From Fremontodendron californicum (lineage: Eukaryota; Streptophyta; Magnoliopsida; Malvales; Malvaceae): a DNA stretch of 64,000 bases. The stretch spans positions 10,855,134 through 10,919,133 of the forward strand of contig JAULJL010000032.1 of NCBI GenBank assembly GCA_030761205.1, read 5' to 3'. The notes beneath the pieces are model-generated. The model saw only the letters and a program-made list of their open reading frames with translations, searched no databases and had not been told where the DNA came from. Positions 44,819 to 57,796 of this stretch are shown here, one piece after another (position 1 is the first letter of the stretch; each line of letters opens with the position of its first letter). Both the position numbers and the translations under genes were made by a program.

Positions 44819-47800
44819 TCAAGCATAGTATTTCTTCAATTCGTCGGCATTCACGGGATTTCTTAAGTCATCACCGTCCATCCGGGTTAAGATCAATGCT
44901 CCTCCAGAAAAAGCTTTTTTTACCATGTAGGGTCCTTCCCAATTCGGAGCCTATTTTTTCGCGAGGATCTCTCACGATAGAGAGAACTTTCCTTAGTACC
45001 AACTCTCCCTCTTGGAACTGCCTAGGGCGAACCTTCTTGTTGTGGGCTCGGATCATCCTTTTTTGATACATCTGCCCATGGAAAATTGCCTTTAGCCTTT
45101 TCTCCTCGATGAGATTCAACTGTTCATAGCCAGCTCTAACCCATTCTGCCTCTTCTAGACCCACTTCCATCAAGACACGAAGTGAAGGGATTTCAACCTC
45201 AACAAGCAGCACTGCCTCCATCCCGTATACCAGCGAAAAATGGCATGGAACCCGTAGATGTGCAAACCAAAGTACGGTATGCATGGAGAGCAAACGACAA
45301 GATCTCATGCCAATCTTTGTACACACCAGTCATTTTTTCAACAATCTTCTTGATGTTCTTATTGGCTGCTTCTACTGCCCTATTCATTTTTGGATGATAA
45401 GGTGCCGAATTATGATGCTTGATGTTGAACTGGGTACATATTTCCCTCATCATCTTATTGTTCAGATTGAGAGCGTTGTCTGTGATTATTCTATTCGAAA
45501 GTTCGTATCGACACATGATCTCTTTCTTGACGAATCGACACACTACTAACTTTGTCACATTGGCATAAGAAGCTGATTCTACCTACTTCGTGAAGTTAGT
45601 CTATGGCCACCAGGATGAAGTGGTGTCCGTTTGAAGCTTTCGAGGTAATGGGCCCGATCATATTTATTCCCCACATTGAAAATGGCCATGGAGCCATCAT
45701 CACATGCAGCGGTGATGGCAGCACATTAATCTTGTCGGCATACATCAGACATTTATGGCATTTTTTGGAATAATTAATGCAATCCCCTTCCATTGTTAGC
45801 CAATAGTATCCTGCCCTCATAATCTGTTTAGCCAACATGTAGCCATTAGCATGTGTGTTGCATATCCCTTTGTTGACCTCTTCGAGGATTCTCTATGCTT
45901 CAGTAGAAACAACACATTTCAACAGAACCTGGTCTTTCCCTTTCTTGTAAAGAATTTCACCGTCTAAGGCAAAACCCATTGCCATTCTTCTCAGGGTTCT
46001 CTTATCATTTTCCGTTGCTTGCTCGGGATACTATTGACTCTTGATGTATTGCAAGATGTTGTAATACCAAGGGTGACCATTTGCTTCTTCTTCAATACTC
46101 AAGCAGTGGGCAGGAGATCATATATGCTCATTTTGATTGGCACAACTTTGGCCCCTTCATTCACTTTAAACATTGATGATAAAGTGGCTAGAGCATCTGC
46201 CATTCAGTTTTCTTCTCGGGGGAAGTAATTGAAAACTACCTTTTTGAACTCCTCAATCAAGCTCAGTATAAGCTCTTGATATCGGATTAGCTTTGTATCC
46301 TGGGTTTCCCATTCTCTGCGTAGCTGGTATATCACTAGGGCTGAATCTTCGAAGACCTCTAGCGTTTTGATCTTTCCTTCTATGGCGGCACGAAGACCCA
46401 TAGTACATGCTTCATACTCAGGGGTATTGTTTGTACAATCAAAATCCAATCTGGCAGTGAAAGGATAATAATCTTCCTCGGGGGATATGAGCACTGCACC
46501 AATCGCATGCTCCACGGCATTAAATGCGCCATCAAAATACATTTTCCAGGTTTTCTTCTCAGCGGAAGTACCTTTTTCTTATGAGACACACATTAGGTCT
46601 TCATCAGGGGAATCAAAATCCAGAGACTCGTAATCCTCTACTACTCGACTTGCTAGGAATTTGGCTTCTGCGCTACCCTTTATAGCTTTTTGGCTCACAT
46701 ACACAATATCAGATTCGGAAAGCAAAACTTGCCATCTCGTCGATCTTCCTGACAATGAAGGTTCCTTGAATACGTATTTGAGGGGATCTAGCTTTGCAAT
46801 TAGTCATGTCGTGTGATACAACATGTACTGTCTGAGCCTTCTAGCAGTCCAGGCTAGGGCACAACAAAGTCTTTCTACCAATGAATACTTCAAATCGTAC
46901 ACAGTGAATTTCTTACTGAGATAGTAGATGGCTTGTTCTTTTTTTCCGGTTTCATCATGTTGCCCCAACATACATCCCATAGACCTTTCAAATACAGACA
47001 AATACAATATCAGCGGCTTCCCTGGTACTGGTGGCATTAGTATCAGTGGGTTTGACAGATAATGCTTGACCTTATCAAAACCTATCTAGTATCCTTCATC
47101 CCATTCCCCTAGATCATGCTTTCGGAGTAACTTGAATATCGGATCACGGTTATTGGTCAGTTGAGAAATGAGCTGAGCGATATAATTCAGCCTACCCAAA
47201 AAGCTCCTTACCTTTTTCTGAGTACGAGAGGGAGGCAAGCTCTGAATAGCTTTCACTTTATCCGGATCAATCTCAGTTCCTTTTTCACTAACAACGAAGC
47301 CCAATAGCTTTCCTGAGGTGACTCCGAAAGTACACTTCGCTGGATTGAGTTTAAGTTGAAATTTTCTCAACCTTTCAAAGAGCTTTTTAAGATTTGCAAT
47401 GTGTTCATCCTCTCCTTGCAACTTTGCGATCATATCATCTACATAAAATTCGATGCCTTTGTGCATCATGTCAAGGAACAAAGTTACCATAGCTCTTTGA
47501 TATGTTGCCTCAGCATTTTTCAACCCGAATAGCCTTACCTTATAGAAAAAGTTTCCCCATATCATCACGAATGTGGGTTTCTCCATATCCTCCTGTGCCA
47601 TCTTGATCTAATTATACCTTGAGAACCCGTCCATGAAGGAAAACACAAAATTCTTCACGGTATTATCGACTAGAGTATCAATATGAGGCAAGGGAAAGTT
47701 ATCCTTTAGGCTTGCCCAGTTCAGATCCCGATAATCGACACACATCCGTACTTTACCGTCTTTCTTCAAAACTGGGACAATGTTTGCTACCCACTATGGG

Positions 47801-48318
47801 TATTTTGCCACTTCCAAGAATCCGGCATCGAATTGCTTTGTCACTTCCTCTTTCACTTTTAATAGCATTTCGGGCCTCATTCTCCTCAATTTCTACTGAA
47901 TCGGCTTGCAATCTGGTTTCAACTGAAGTTTTTGAACCACGATATTAGGGTCCAACCCAGGCATGTCTTGGTACTATCATGCAAACATATCCACGTATTC
48001 TCGGAGTAGAATTATCAAACCTTGCTTTATCGATGGTGAAATAGCAGTCCCAATCTTGATTTCCCTTATTTCTTCCCCATCCCCCAGATTTATAACTTCC
48101 AACTGCTCCTTTTGAGGCAATACTTGTTTCTCCTCTTGTTCTATTATTCTCAACAAATCCGGAGGCAAATCACAGTCCTCGACATCTTCGTTAGCATCGA
48201 AATCACCCGTAAAGATGGGTTTTTCAAAATCAATTTCAGAATTATTGACAGGACGGTCCTCATATTCTGTATCCGGGCACCTGTAAATAGGTGAGGAGAA
48301 AACAATATAGGAAGGCAT
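44819..48318 (-). pseudogene. Copy C: reverse transcriptase, RNase H, second RNH and integrase (broken)
   Basis: The most complete Tat pol in the window, on the minus strand. From 48318: the linker before RT (EYEDRPVNNSEIDFEKPIF; LPPDLLRIIEQEEKQ), RT with DGKVRMCVDYRDLN (47720-47760) and the catalytic box YVDD at 47434-47445. The thumb follows (SFLGRLNYIAQLISQL), then the RH region (46804-47037, MPPVPGKPLILYLSVFERSM). The second, Tat-type RNase H (46204-46542) has DFDCTNNTPEYEACTMGL. Integrase zinc finger about 45740-45890 (CHKCLMYADK), catalytic core 45199-45838 (WGINMIGPI, ITDNALNLNN) and C-terminal KKVRPRQFQEGELVLRKVLS. The first integrase Asp appears as Asn in GINMIGP, against GMDMI in copy A. 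Stops and frameshifts split every domain boundary. The stop codon is at 44819-44821. Confidence 0.88.
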
Positions 48319-48483
48319 ATAGGCAATAATAATGAAAGAACAAAAGAATGAAATAATATGGACATATCAATATGATGGAAATGCATCATGGTTGTTATTT
48401 ATTAAATGATAAGTTTTAAGCATAAACTCGTACAAAGGATTCTTAATGCCTTGGGGCAGAGGCAATTAAGGTTGATTCGTGCA
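48319..48483 (-). other. Copy C: spacer between protease tail and RT linker
   Basis: No open frame on the coding strand and no recognised motif. It may be a decayed part of the polyprotein. Confidence 0.5.
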
Positions 48484-51400
48484 TTACACTAGAGTAGACC
48501 TAAAAACTATGGGAAGTTCAGTCATGCTCCAATTGGTTAGCTCATAACCTTGAGGGCACGGGCGCACTATCCAACTAGTGCTCTCCTCTCTCTGCTCATC
48601 TGTTTCGGCCTTACCGACCATCATTTCATGTGGTTGATTGTCTTCAACCCCGTAGAGCTTCTCCAAAGCCTGCTCCAGCAGGACCATCACATCCTCAAAA
48701 TTCTTACTCCCAAACTCGAAATCTGCCGAGCGAAAGATGTGAAGGATTGGAGGGAAAGCCATAGGCTCCCACTCCATATCCACAACAGCAAGATGGGCCA
48801 TCCTTTTTTTTCGGTTCTTCTTGATTTGTTTCTTTTTCTCGTAAGCTTTAGGGCGATATCCGAGACCAAATCGGTCTTTCTTCTTGGCCACTTCTATTGC
48901 TTTGGCCATCCCTTGGAGATACTTTCCTAGTCCTTTTCCTGCTCTGCAACCTTTTCCAACTATTGTTTTCACCCCCAACCTGGTATTCTTGGATAGCCTT
49001 GGCTTTGGAATTTTATATCCTTCAGTGATGAACACGACATTGATAATTTCCAGCTACTTGAATGAGTATTCTACAGTATCCTCGCTTGCATCTATGTAAG
49101 CGGAATCCGTGGACGTGGAAGCAATTATATCCTTTTCTCCTGACACTCTGACTAAGCGTCCCTCCTTCACAAATTTTAGTTTTTGATGGAGAGATGACGG
49201 TACAGCCAGTAGACTGAATCCATGGCTTTTCTAGCAAGCAATTGTAGGATGGGGTGATGTCCATCACTTGAAAATCCACTTTATTTTTTAGGTAGAACCT
49301 ATCTGAAGCGGGATTTCAATGTTTCCCATCACCTCTCGACGAGTGCCATCAAAGGCTCTGACAATGGTATGACTCAGCAGCATGTAGGACATATCCATTG
49401 GTAGTTTTGACATGATAGCCAATGGCATCACATTCAAAGAAGATCCATTGTGAAAGAGTACTTGGGGTAGAATGTGGCCCTTGCAGGTAGTGGTAATATG
49501 AAGAGCCTTAGGGGATCCTATTCCATTTGGATGTATCTCATCATAACTGAAGGAGATATAATCATCGGTTGTGATGTTTCCCACCAATCGGTCTAACTTC
49601 TCCGCCGATGTGTTGTTGGAGACATAAGCCTGGTTCAAAATTCTCAGTAGAGCATTTTGGTGTGGCTCTGAGTTTAATAGCAGTGAAAGAACTGAAATGC
49701 TCGCCAGTTGGCGGTGCAATTGTTCTACTACACTGTACTCGCTGTGCTTGATGAACTTTAGGAACTCGCAGGCTTTCTTCTCATTCACCAGCTCTTTTAC
49801 TTTACTAGCTGAAGTTGGATATTTTCCTAGCTCCCTAGGTTGTTCTATCTCTATTGGGTCTGGTCCCACTACTATTTTTCCTTTATCAGGTCCTCCTGTC
49901 TTTCCAGGTTCAACTGTCCCCGAGGCATAACATTTATCGCTTTGGGTTAGGTGCCCCACTCCGGTTACATCCACTGCAACTGCCTAATGGTTTGAAGATC
50001 CTGGTATTGCCATACTCAATTCATACTTCCACTGAATCGTCTTGTCTCCTTTGTAAGGAAAAGGTGATGGCAATTCTATGATCATCTTTGGAGAGGGTCC
50101 CTCGACTACTGGAATAGCCTTTACCTCGGGCTCATCATAATATAAGATCAAGGGTCTATCCACCTCATAACCAATCTCATTCATAACAATTTTAGGCTCC
50201 TCTATCTTTTCAAAAAATCGGGACTCGCCCATATCTATCATATTTTGAACCTTTGCTAAAAACTCTTCACAGTAATGAATGGCGTGCCCCTTGCACTCAT
50301 GATATTGGCAAAAGTTTTCCACCTGGCTGACTACCTTCCCCACATCTGATATCGACTTAACCAACCCCGCATTGACCATCTCAAACCAAACTCTGATCAT
50401 AGGCATTTTTACTTTCCTGACATCCCTTTTTACCTTTTCAACCTCCCCTAACATGATTGCGTTGACCATGGCCTCCGTATGATTAGGCTACGGGTTTCTC
50501 GCAATATTAGGTCCACTTCTCGACCCAATTTTCAAGATTCTTGCATCAATAAGGCTCTGAACCTTGCGTTGAAAAGCAATGCAAGTCTTGGTTGAGTGTT
50601 CTTTGATGCCCGCATAACGCGCAGTGAGCGTTGGAATCGTGCCACTTGGGATAAAGAGGTTTTAAAGGTCTGAAGATAGACAGGTGGAACGAGTTGACCC
50701 TGTAGAAGCTTCGGGTATAACTCACTGTAAGTAGTGGGGGATAAGGTCATATTGAGGCTTTTGGGTATTCTTCAGTGGCCTTTGATCATTTCGAGGAATG
50801 TTTTGAGTGTTTGGGGTAGTGTTTGGTTGAATGGCTATCTGAGGAGATATGTCAATCGGATATGGTTGCTGAGGGATAACCGTGTAGGGAAAAGGGTTCT
50901 ATGTGAGGCTGTTTATAGTCGGATAATATGGATTGTAGGTTGGGTAAGGTGTATAGGGTGTTGGAGGTGCAAAAGGTCAGCTATTGAAACTGACTGCATG
51001 AGCCTCCTTTTTTTTTCTTGGACGGAATTGTTTTCTTATAGGCGGCTGGCTCTCCACTATGCATTTTCCCGCTTTTGATGGCGGTTTCAATCATCTCTCC
51101 AGATATGACCATATCTGCGAAATTATTAGTGGCATTCCGCACTAGCTTTTCATAGTATGGGGCCTTCAAAGTATTGATGAAGAGAACCGTAGTTTCTTTA
51201 TCAGTCAATGGTGGTTGCACCTGGGTAGCCATGTCTCTCCATTTTTGGGCATACTGTTTGAAGCTTTCAATATCTCTCTTCTCCATGTTTTGCAAGGATA
51301 GTCTGTTAGGTATCATGTCAGATACATTTTTATAGTGTTCTAGGAAGGCCCTAGCCAAGTCCGTCTATGATCGGATCATGCCTCGGGTGAGTTGATTGTA

Positions 51401-52204
51401 CCATCGAGTGGCAGATCCTGTAAGGTTATCTTGGAAGTAGTGGATAAGCAACTTTTCATCACTATCATGTCCGGTCATCTTCCGATAATACATTGTCAAA
51501 TGTGCGGAACGATTGGTGGTCCCATTGTACTTCTCAAAATCTGGCGTTTTGAACTTAGGTGGGATCACTAAACCGGAGACCAAGCTTATCTCTTTAGCAT
51601 CGAGGCTTCCAAGCAACTCATCCCCTTAGATGGCCCTCAGCTTTTTTTTTTTTCTAATAGCTGATACTTCTTTTGTGATTCAGCTGTTTCAACCCTTTTC
51701 AGTTCCACCGCTTTCCTCTTTTCTTGTTCGGCAAGATCATCTATGTCTGGGATATCGATAGGATCTGTCGGGATTGCACCAAGATTTATTCTAAGTGGCA
51801 TTTGTTTCTGTGTCCTTGTGTTGGGTTGAATATAAAAGAAAGGCGTTTCAGTTGTCGGTGGTGGAATTTTTGTATTTTGCGCAGATTGGCCTTTTGTCAG
51901 TACGACTTCTTGCTGACCCTCTTTGCCCCCTTGATTTCCTGATTCTACTTCTACGGCTGAATTTTCCATGTGTCCCTTTCCTTTAACTGCGGAGGACACC
52001 AGTTCCATCAACTTAATCATCTGATCTCTCGATTTGGCCTGAGATTTGGCCAACTGTTCCTTTAACTCATCTTGTGACCTTTCCATTCTCTCTATCCGGG
52101 CCATTTGTTCATTCTCCATGACCCTGACTTGTGATCGAGTATTATACTGATGTGGAGTGCTTCTCTCTGGGAGTTTAGGTGGGTGCCCAATTTTTAAACC
52201 TTGG
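48484..52204 (-). pseudogene. Copy C: gag and protease, broken, with mutated protease site
   Basis: Minus-strand Tat gag-protease, colinear with copy B. The gag N-terminus has HQYNTRSQVRVMENEQ (about 52120). The capsid-like core (51365-51616 and 50981-51358) shows FEKYNGTTN and NLTGSATRWYNQL. The variant knuckle is CQYHECKGHAIHYC (about 50265-50310). The protease region 49288-49974 is one open frame of 228 codons with EKKACEFLKFIKHSEYSVVE. Its catalytic Asp-Ser-Gly is replaced by His-Asn-Gly (VLFHNGSSLNVMP, about 49440-49465), so this protease is dead even where the frame is intact. The tail 48484-49279 has RLSKNTRLGVKTIVGKGCRA. ORF1, leader and 5' LTR of C are absent: homology ends at about 52204. 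Confidence 0.86.
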
Positions 52205-53454
52205 TTTTGGTGGAACAATAAAAAAAAAAAATAAACAAACAATGAAGCTCTAGGGTGAAAACCCAAAAAAAAAGGCAGTCTAGAGTTGAACAAGAAGAAA
52301 TTCTAATGCCACACATTGGTATTGCCGAAGCAATCGGTTTGAGGAATACAAGGAGTATCAAGGAACTCCTAGACATACCAAAAGGACAGCCTTTTCTTTG
52401 GACTTGATTTTGAAAGTTAAACCTTTTTCCTTCCAACACTGAACCTATCAGGGCTAAGGTTAATACTTATCAAAATGCCATATTTAGAGATTGGAGGATT
52501 GATGAGATTTAATTAAAATTTTTTCCAAAAAAGTTTGGTTTAAGGAATTCATGTTTTGAGAAAACTTACTCAGGAGCCGAAACAAAAGGAAATTCACCTT
52601 CTCCTCTTTGCCAAGATGAAAAGCTTTCCTAGACAAATCTGGACCTTATTGTATCAGCCTATTGACCTTATTGCATTAAACCAATAAAATCACTCGAAAA
52701 AAGTTATGCAGATTTCCTATCTTGCTTAGAAATATTTCTAATGGTGATCACCAATTTCTGTAGGACTTCAATTTCACATGTTTTGGAAGAAATAAAATTG
52801 ACATGACTTAGGAAGAACAAATTAAAATTTTGATGTAGATATGCTTTAGCAAAAAGTTCATTTTGTTCAGGGGCATGAAATTTTGTGTTTAAATGAAGCT
52901 TGACTCTGTGTTTTGGTTTTGACCAGATAACTAAAAGGAAGGAATCTACTAGGGCAAGGACAAGTCAGGAATACGAAACCATGCGATTTCTTCCAACAAG
53001 ATGAATTGGAAAATATAGACAAGGGGCAGGAATCACTCCCTCCAATAGGAAACCTCGTCAGGACACGAGGAAAAAGGGAGATGATCAACCCTCTTAACAT
53101 TCTCTTAATGTGAAATGGTGTCATAAGCATTCATGCATATTGTAATGAACATGTGCATCTGCATTTCTGCAAGTTACATTGGTTTTTGCATCCATACAAT
53201 TGATCAAATGCATTGAAAAAGACACAAAGGAAAAGAAGATAGGTTTCTTAAAAGGGGAAGGGCCTTCTTTAGATATAGAGGAAAGAATCTGTTGAAGAAA
53301 AGAAGAAAAACAAAAGTTTGTCTGGAAAGAAAAGACGTGAGTATTGAAAAATCCCAAGTTGATGAAAATTTTTGAAAAATGAAAATGATTTTAGATGAGA
53401 TATTTTTAAAGTTGTGGAGCCTCGAAGGAGGGGTTTTTTTTCAAGTGAAAGATG

Positions 53455-54215
53455 TTGGTTAAGCCTAATGTAAGTTGGCACAAAAAGGAAGTAAGCCCAG
53501 TGAAGTTGGCACGTCATATGTGAGTAAGCCTAATAAGCTTGCAGAAAAAAGGGAGTAAGCCCAGTGAAGTTGGAACGTTAGATGTGAGTAAGCCCAATGT
53601 AAGCTGGCACACAAATGATTAAGCCCAGTGAAGTTGGCATTTTAGATTTGTTTAAGCCCAATATAGCTGGCAAAAAAATGATTAAGCCCAGTAAAGTTGG
53701 CATTTTAGATTTTGTTTAAGCCCATTATAGCTGGCACAAAAATGATTAAGCCCAGTGAAGTTGGCATTTTAGATTTGGTTAAGCCCAATATAGCTTGCAC
53801 AAAAATGATTAAGCCCAGTGAAGTTGGCATTTTAGATTTGGTTAAGCCTAATATAGCTGGCACAAAAGGATTTTAGCCCAGTGAAGATTGGCATGTTATT
53901 TCGTTAAGCCCAATATAGCTGGCACAAAAGGGTTTAAGCCCAGTGAAGATTGGCATGTTAGATTTGGTTAAGCCCAATATAGCTGGCACAAAAGGATTTA
54001 AGCCCAGTGAAGTTGGCATGTTGGATTTGGTTAAGCCTAATATAGCTAGCACAAAAGGAAGTAAGCCCAGTGAAGTTGGCATGTTAGATGCGATTAAGCC
54101 CAATATAGCTGGCACAAAAGGAAGTAAGCCTAGTGAAATTGGCACGTTAGATATGATTAAGCCTAATGTAAGTTGGCACAAAAATGATTAAGCCCAGTGA
54201 AGTTGGCATTTTAGA
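53455..54215 (+). repeat. ~63-bp two-part tandem repeat, about 12 units
   Basis: Alternates AAGCCCAGTGAAGTTGGCAT and AAGCCCAATATAGCTGGCAC, each with a short A/T-rich tail; both halves begin with AAGCCCA. Spacing between like halves is 58-73 bp, mostly near 63. Because 63 is a multiple of three, one frame on each strand stays open (53943-54191 plus; 53873-54181 minus). Confidence 0.87.
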
Positions 54216-54242
54216 TTGGTTCCACCTTGGTCATCACTTTGC

Positions 54243-54507
54243 AAATCAAACTCGTTCTGCTTCTCAAATGAGTTGAAGTATTTTCCTTTTGGTTTTAAAT
54301 CGAACTCGTTCTGCTTCTCAAATGAGTCGAGGTATTTTCCTTTTGTTTTAAATCGAACTTGTTTTGTTTCTCAAATGAGTCGAGGTATTGCCTTTTGTTT
54401 TAAATCAAACTTGTTCTGCTTCTCAAATAAGTCGAGGTGTTTTCCTTTTGTTTTAAATCAAACTTTTTCTGCTTCTCAAATGAGTCGAGGTATTTTCCTT
54501 TTGTTTT
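54243..54507 (+). repeat. 53-bp tandem repeat, 5 units
   Basis: AAATC(G/A)AACT(C/T)GTTCTGCTTCTC begins at 54243, 54297, 54350, 54402 and 54455; the next start (54508) leads into the AAATCGAACTCGTTTCCTTA block shared with A and C. Confidence 0.87.
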
Positions 54508-54821
54508 AAATCGAACTCGTTTCCTTAAGACGGGTCGAGCCTTGATTAGTCAGGGAACTCAATTTAAGGACTAAAAATCTTCTATTTTCTTGCAAATCGA
54601 ACTCGTTTCCTTAAGAAGGGTCGAGCCTTGATTAGTTATGGAACTCAATTTAAGGACAAAATCTTCTATTTACAGCTTTTTCATTAAAAAAAATGAAAAA
54701 TGAAAAAAATGAAAAATGATGAATAAAAACCCCCTTTCCCTTTTCTTCACATGTGGTTTCACTGACCGGACAAAATTAGTGTTTATTTATCTTTGCCTGA
54801 TTCCTGATTCTCAACAATAGC

Positions 54822-54835
54822 TAAAGAGGGGTAGC
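54822..54835 (+). promoter_or_regulatory. Polypurine tract of copy D
   Basis: TAAAGAGGGGTAGC directly precedes the LTR start TGTAGACACC at 54836; it parallels 5466-5479. Confidence 0.78.
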
Positions 54836-57796
54836 TGTAGACACCTAATTTTGTTCGGACCACTAAATCAGGTATTTTTCTTCCTAAAGTGATGTTTTAG
54901 AATGCAAAAAGTCTTTTCTCATCCTACAGGTGGTACTCCGAGACATAGTTTAAGAAAGCAGGCATAAAAAGTCAATTTGAAAAAAGCCAACCCCGAAAAA
55001 GTCAACCTCAAAAAGACAACTACTAAAAAATTCAACCCTCTTTCAAAATCATGATTCAAATTTCAATTGAACAATGATGAAAGAATTTTGATAATCCGAG
55101 GTCTACAACGAAAGATATGGAGTCCGAAAAATGGGTTACGGAGATTCAGTAGAAAGGAAACCCTAGTTCAGAAAATTTAGGGAAAAGTGCTTAAATGATC
55201 AAATTGGTAAAAATTAGAGGTTCTGAATGAAAGATAAGCAATGACTACGGGTAATGGAGAGGCCGTTTGGAGGCAAAACTGAAGGAAAAGTCAATTTGGA
55301 ATAAAACCGAGAATTAGGGTTATTGGTGGATTTTGGTGAAATTGGGGAAAATTGCTGAAAATGACCTAATTCGGTAAAACTAAAGCCCCTAATTGATGAG
55401 GAGAGAGTAAACAAGGATAGCCCAAGGCTCAGTTTGAAGTAATTTCGAGAAAAGAGCCGACTGGATGAAAAACAAAAAAATTAAGGAAATTCCTGATACT
55501 GAAAAAAGGAAAAATCAAAACCGAGGGAATTTGATCGTAAAAATTAGGCATTTTTCGACCAACTCCAATTCAATATATAAAAAAGGCCGAGAAAAAGAAA
55601 ATCTGGAAATTAAATTTATTTGAGGAAAACCGGGCTTCGGAGGAAAAAGGGCAAACTTCGAAAATTCGAGAAAAATAGCAAATGATCTCCAACAATTCCC
55701 AAAATTTATGAATCTCAATCTTAAATCATATGGAAGAGATTGGTGAAGAAAAATCTAGGTTCGAAGTTTATTTGAAAAATGGAAAATTTTGGGCCCACTA
55801 ATCTGAAAATTCCTAAAGATAAATCCCGAAAAAATAGCAAATGAGCTTGGAAAATTCTGAAAATCTCCAGATCTTACTTTTAAATTATTTGGAGGAGATT
55901 GGAAAAATAAAATCCGGAATCGGAGCTCATTTGCAAAATGACAAATTTCGAGCCCACTAAACTGAAATTCAAGAAGATAAATCCCGAAAAAATAGCAAAT
56001 GAGCTCGAAAATTCTGAAAATCTCCAAATCTCACTTTTAAATTATTTGGAAGAGATTGGTGAAGAAAAATTCGGATTTGGAGCTCGTTTGCAAAATGGTA
56101 AAAGTTCGACTACATTAAGGGGTAATTTTGGAAATAAATCCAAATTGGCTCAAAAAATTATGGAAATTTTCAGAATACAATTTTTTATAGTTTAGGAAGT
56201 ATTGAAAAAAGAAAAATTGGATTTGGAGTCCGTTTGCTATTTAATTTGGTTTAGGGGTCAAAAAGGTCATTTTACCAAAGAAATCGAATAGGGCTTTTAA
56301 AAATTGGAGTTTGGGCTGGAATTCCAAGAGTCATTCAGCCAACCCATAATGGAGAGTGATTTTGCTGAGATTTTGCATCCAAGGGCTAAGAGTGGATAGG
56401 AAGGTAGTTATTTTTCTTAATCAAGCCTTTGCAATTATGACACATGGACCAATGCATGAAAAGAGATGATGTCATATTTATGACATCATATTCATGACAT
56501 CATATTAGTTAGGGGCTGATTAGATCTAAGGGTGGAAATTTTACATAGAAAGCATCTTGGATCAAGGGCCATTGGATTAAAATTGGTTAGAAAAAAATGA
56601 CAACTTTCTACACACTTCTACTACCATTTGGCCAAGGCATTTTGGGGGAGGGGAATTCAGATTTTTAGAGGCTTGGAGGGCTGAGAAAGACGCAGTAGCT
56701 AAGGAAAAAAGGAGAGAAAAAAGAAAGGAAAAAGAGAGGAGTAAAAAGGAGAAGGAAAAGAAAGGTTTTAGCTTGCTACTTCTTGATTTGGAAAGATAGA
56801 GCAAGGTACCTATGTTCTTTCATGGTTTTCTCATACTTTGTTGACATGATTTTGTTATTTTTATTATCATTTTATTCTCTTTTATGAAATAAACTTGTTT
56901 TTAAAATAAGTTCTAAAGAGCTTATACTTTGTATTTTTATATGAAATCAAGAAAACAAATTTTACCATGATTTTTAGCTTGGCCGAATGGCATTTTTTAA
57001 AAGATAATATTTTTTTTTTTTTTTGTTCATGTTATTGGTTGTGTTAAGATAGCTTACTGGTGGTAGGCTAGCTTGATTGTGGTAGTTTAGCTCTACACCA
57101 TGCCATATGTTTGTGGTAATGCCATGCTTAGCAACATTTAGAAACTTGTCTATTCGGTTACTCCATGATTTTGTGCCTTGTATTTGCATTTTCATCTTAT
57201 TTAGTTGATAAGCTTGCATTTCCATGCTATAATAATGTGTATTTTGATTTAGTATGCCATGTGTTTGTGTTAATACCATGATAGGATTTCACCATCTAGG
57301 CTTAGGACCATTCGGCTACCTTATTGTTCTATGTCTTGTATGTGCATTTTGATCTTGCTAGTTACGATGCTTTGCATTATTATTCCATGAGATTGTGTAT
57401 TGGTTGTCCCATGTTCATGCATTAGTATTAGGTTTATTTGGTCATTATATGGTCATGATATTTTCATGCATTTTCATAACATTTTAGGTCTAGGCCATAT
57501 TTGTATTGCCATGCATATTCTCATGCATATTAGGTCTTAGGACAACCTTGTATTACCATGCATTTTCATGACATCTTAGGTTCAGGTTATATTTGCATTA
57601 CTATGCATTTTCATAACATTTTAGGTCTAGGCCATCTTTGTATTGCCAAGCATATTCCCATGCACATTAGGTCTTAGGACAACTTTGTATTGCCATGCAT
57701 TTTCATGTCACTTTAGGTCTAGGTTACATTTGCATTACCAAGCTTTTCATGCATATTAGGTACGCAGCATTTATTGCCATGCAAATTCATGCTAGG
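54836..57796 (+). mobile_element. Copy D: 3' LTR, first 2.96 kb, interrupted
   Basis: Starts TGTAGACACCTAATTTTGTT. It contains the region with GTCAA motifs (54971, 55001), diverged ~157-bp-type repeats (55670-56200) and an early CATG-rich region with TAGGTCTAGGCCAT repeats (57480-57760). It stops at CATGCTAGG (57796), where a second LTR start begins. The corresponding uninterrupted sequence, CATGCTAGGCATTTAGG, is seen in E's LTR near 61283. No gene is seen. Confidence 0.82.
57480..57795 (+). repeat. Tandem TAGGTCTAGGCCAT / CATGCATTTTCATG repeats
   Basis: Units of roughly 65 bp such as CATTTTAGGTCTAGGCCATA, TTTGTATTGCCATGCATATT and TTAGGTCTTAGGACAACTTT recur four to five times. The homologous array in E is 61075-61300. 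Confidence 0.75.

Larger units (their letters stand above)
52205..54821 (+). other. Copy D: 3'UTR of another Tat-like element
   Basis: No gene recognised. The segment ends in the same elements as A's 3'UTR: CAAATCGAACTCGTTTCCTT, GTCGAGCCTTGATTAGTCAG, a TTTGCCTGATTCCTGATTCTCA block and a polypurine tract. This identifies it as the 3'UTR of a plus-strand copy. The first part (52205-53440) is unlike A, B or C and could be a diverged 3'UTR or the leader of C. Two tandem arrays fill 53455-54507. Confidence 0.6.

Noticed and set aside
53943..54191. Repeat protein with 21-residue period
   Set aside because: Not reported as a gene: unit lengths vary, both strands are open equally, and it lies in a 3'UTR array.
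56640..56810. Possible host exon (purine-rich stretch with open minus frame)
   Set aside because: The segment aligns in order with the corresponding part of the other Tat LTRs (7400-7560, 59650-59830), so it is LTR sequence.
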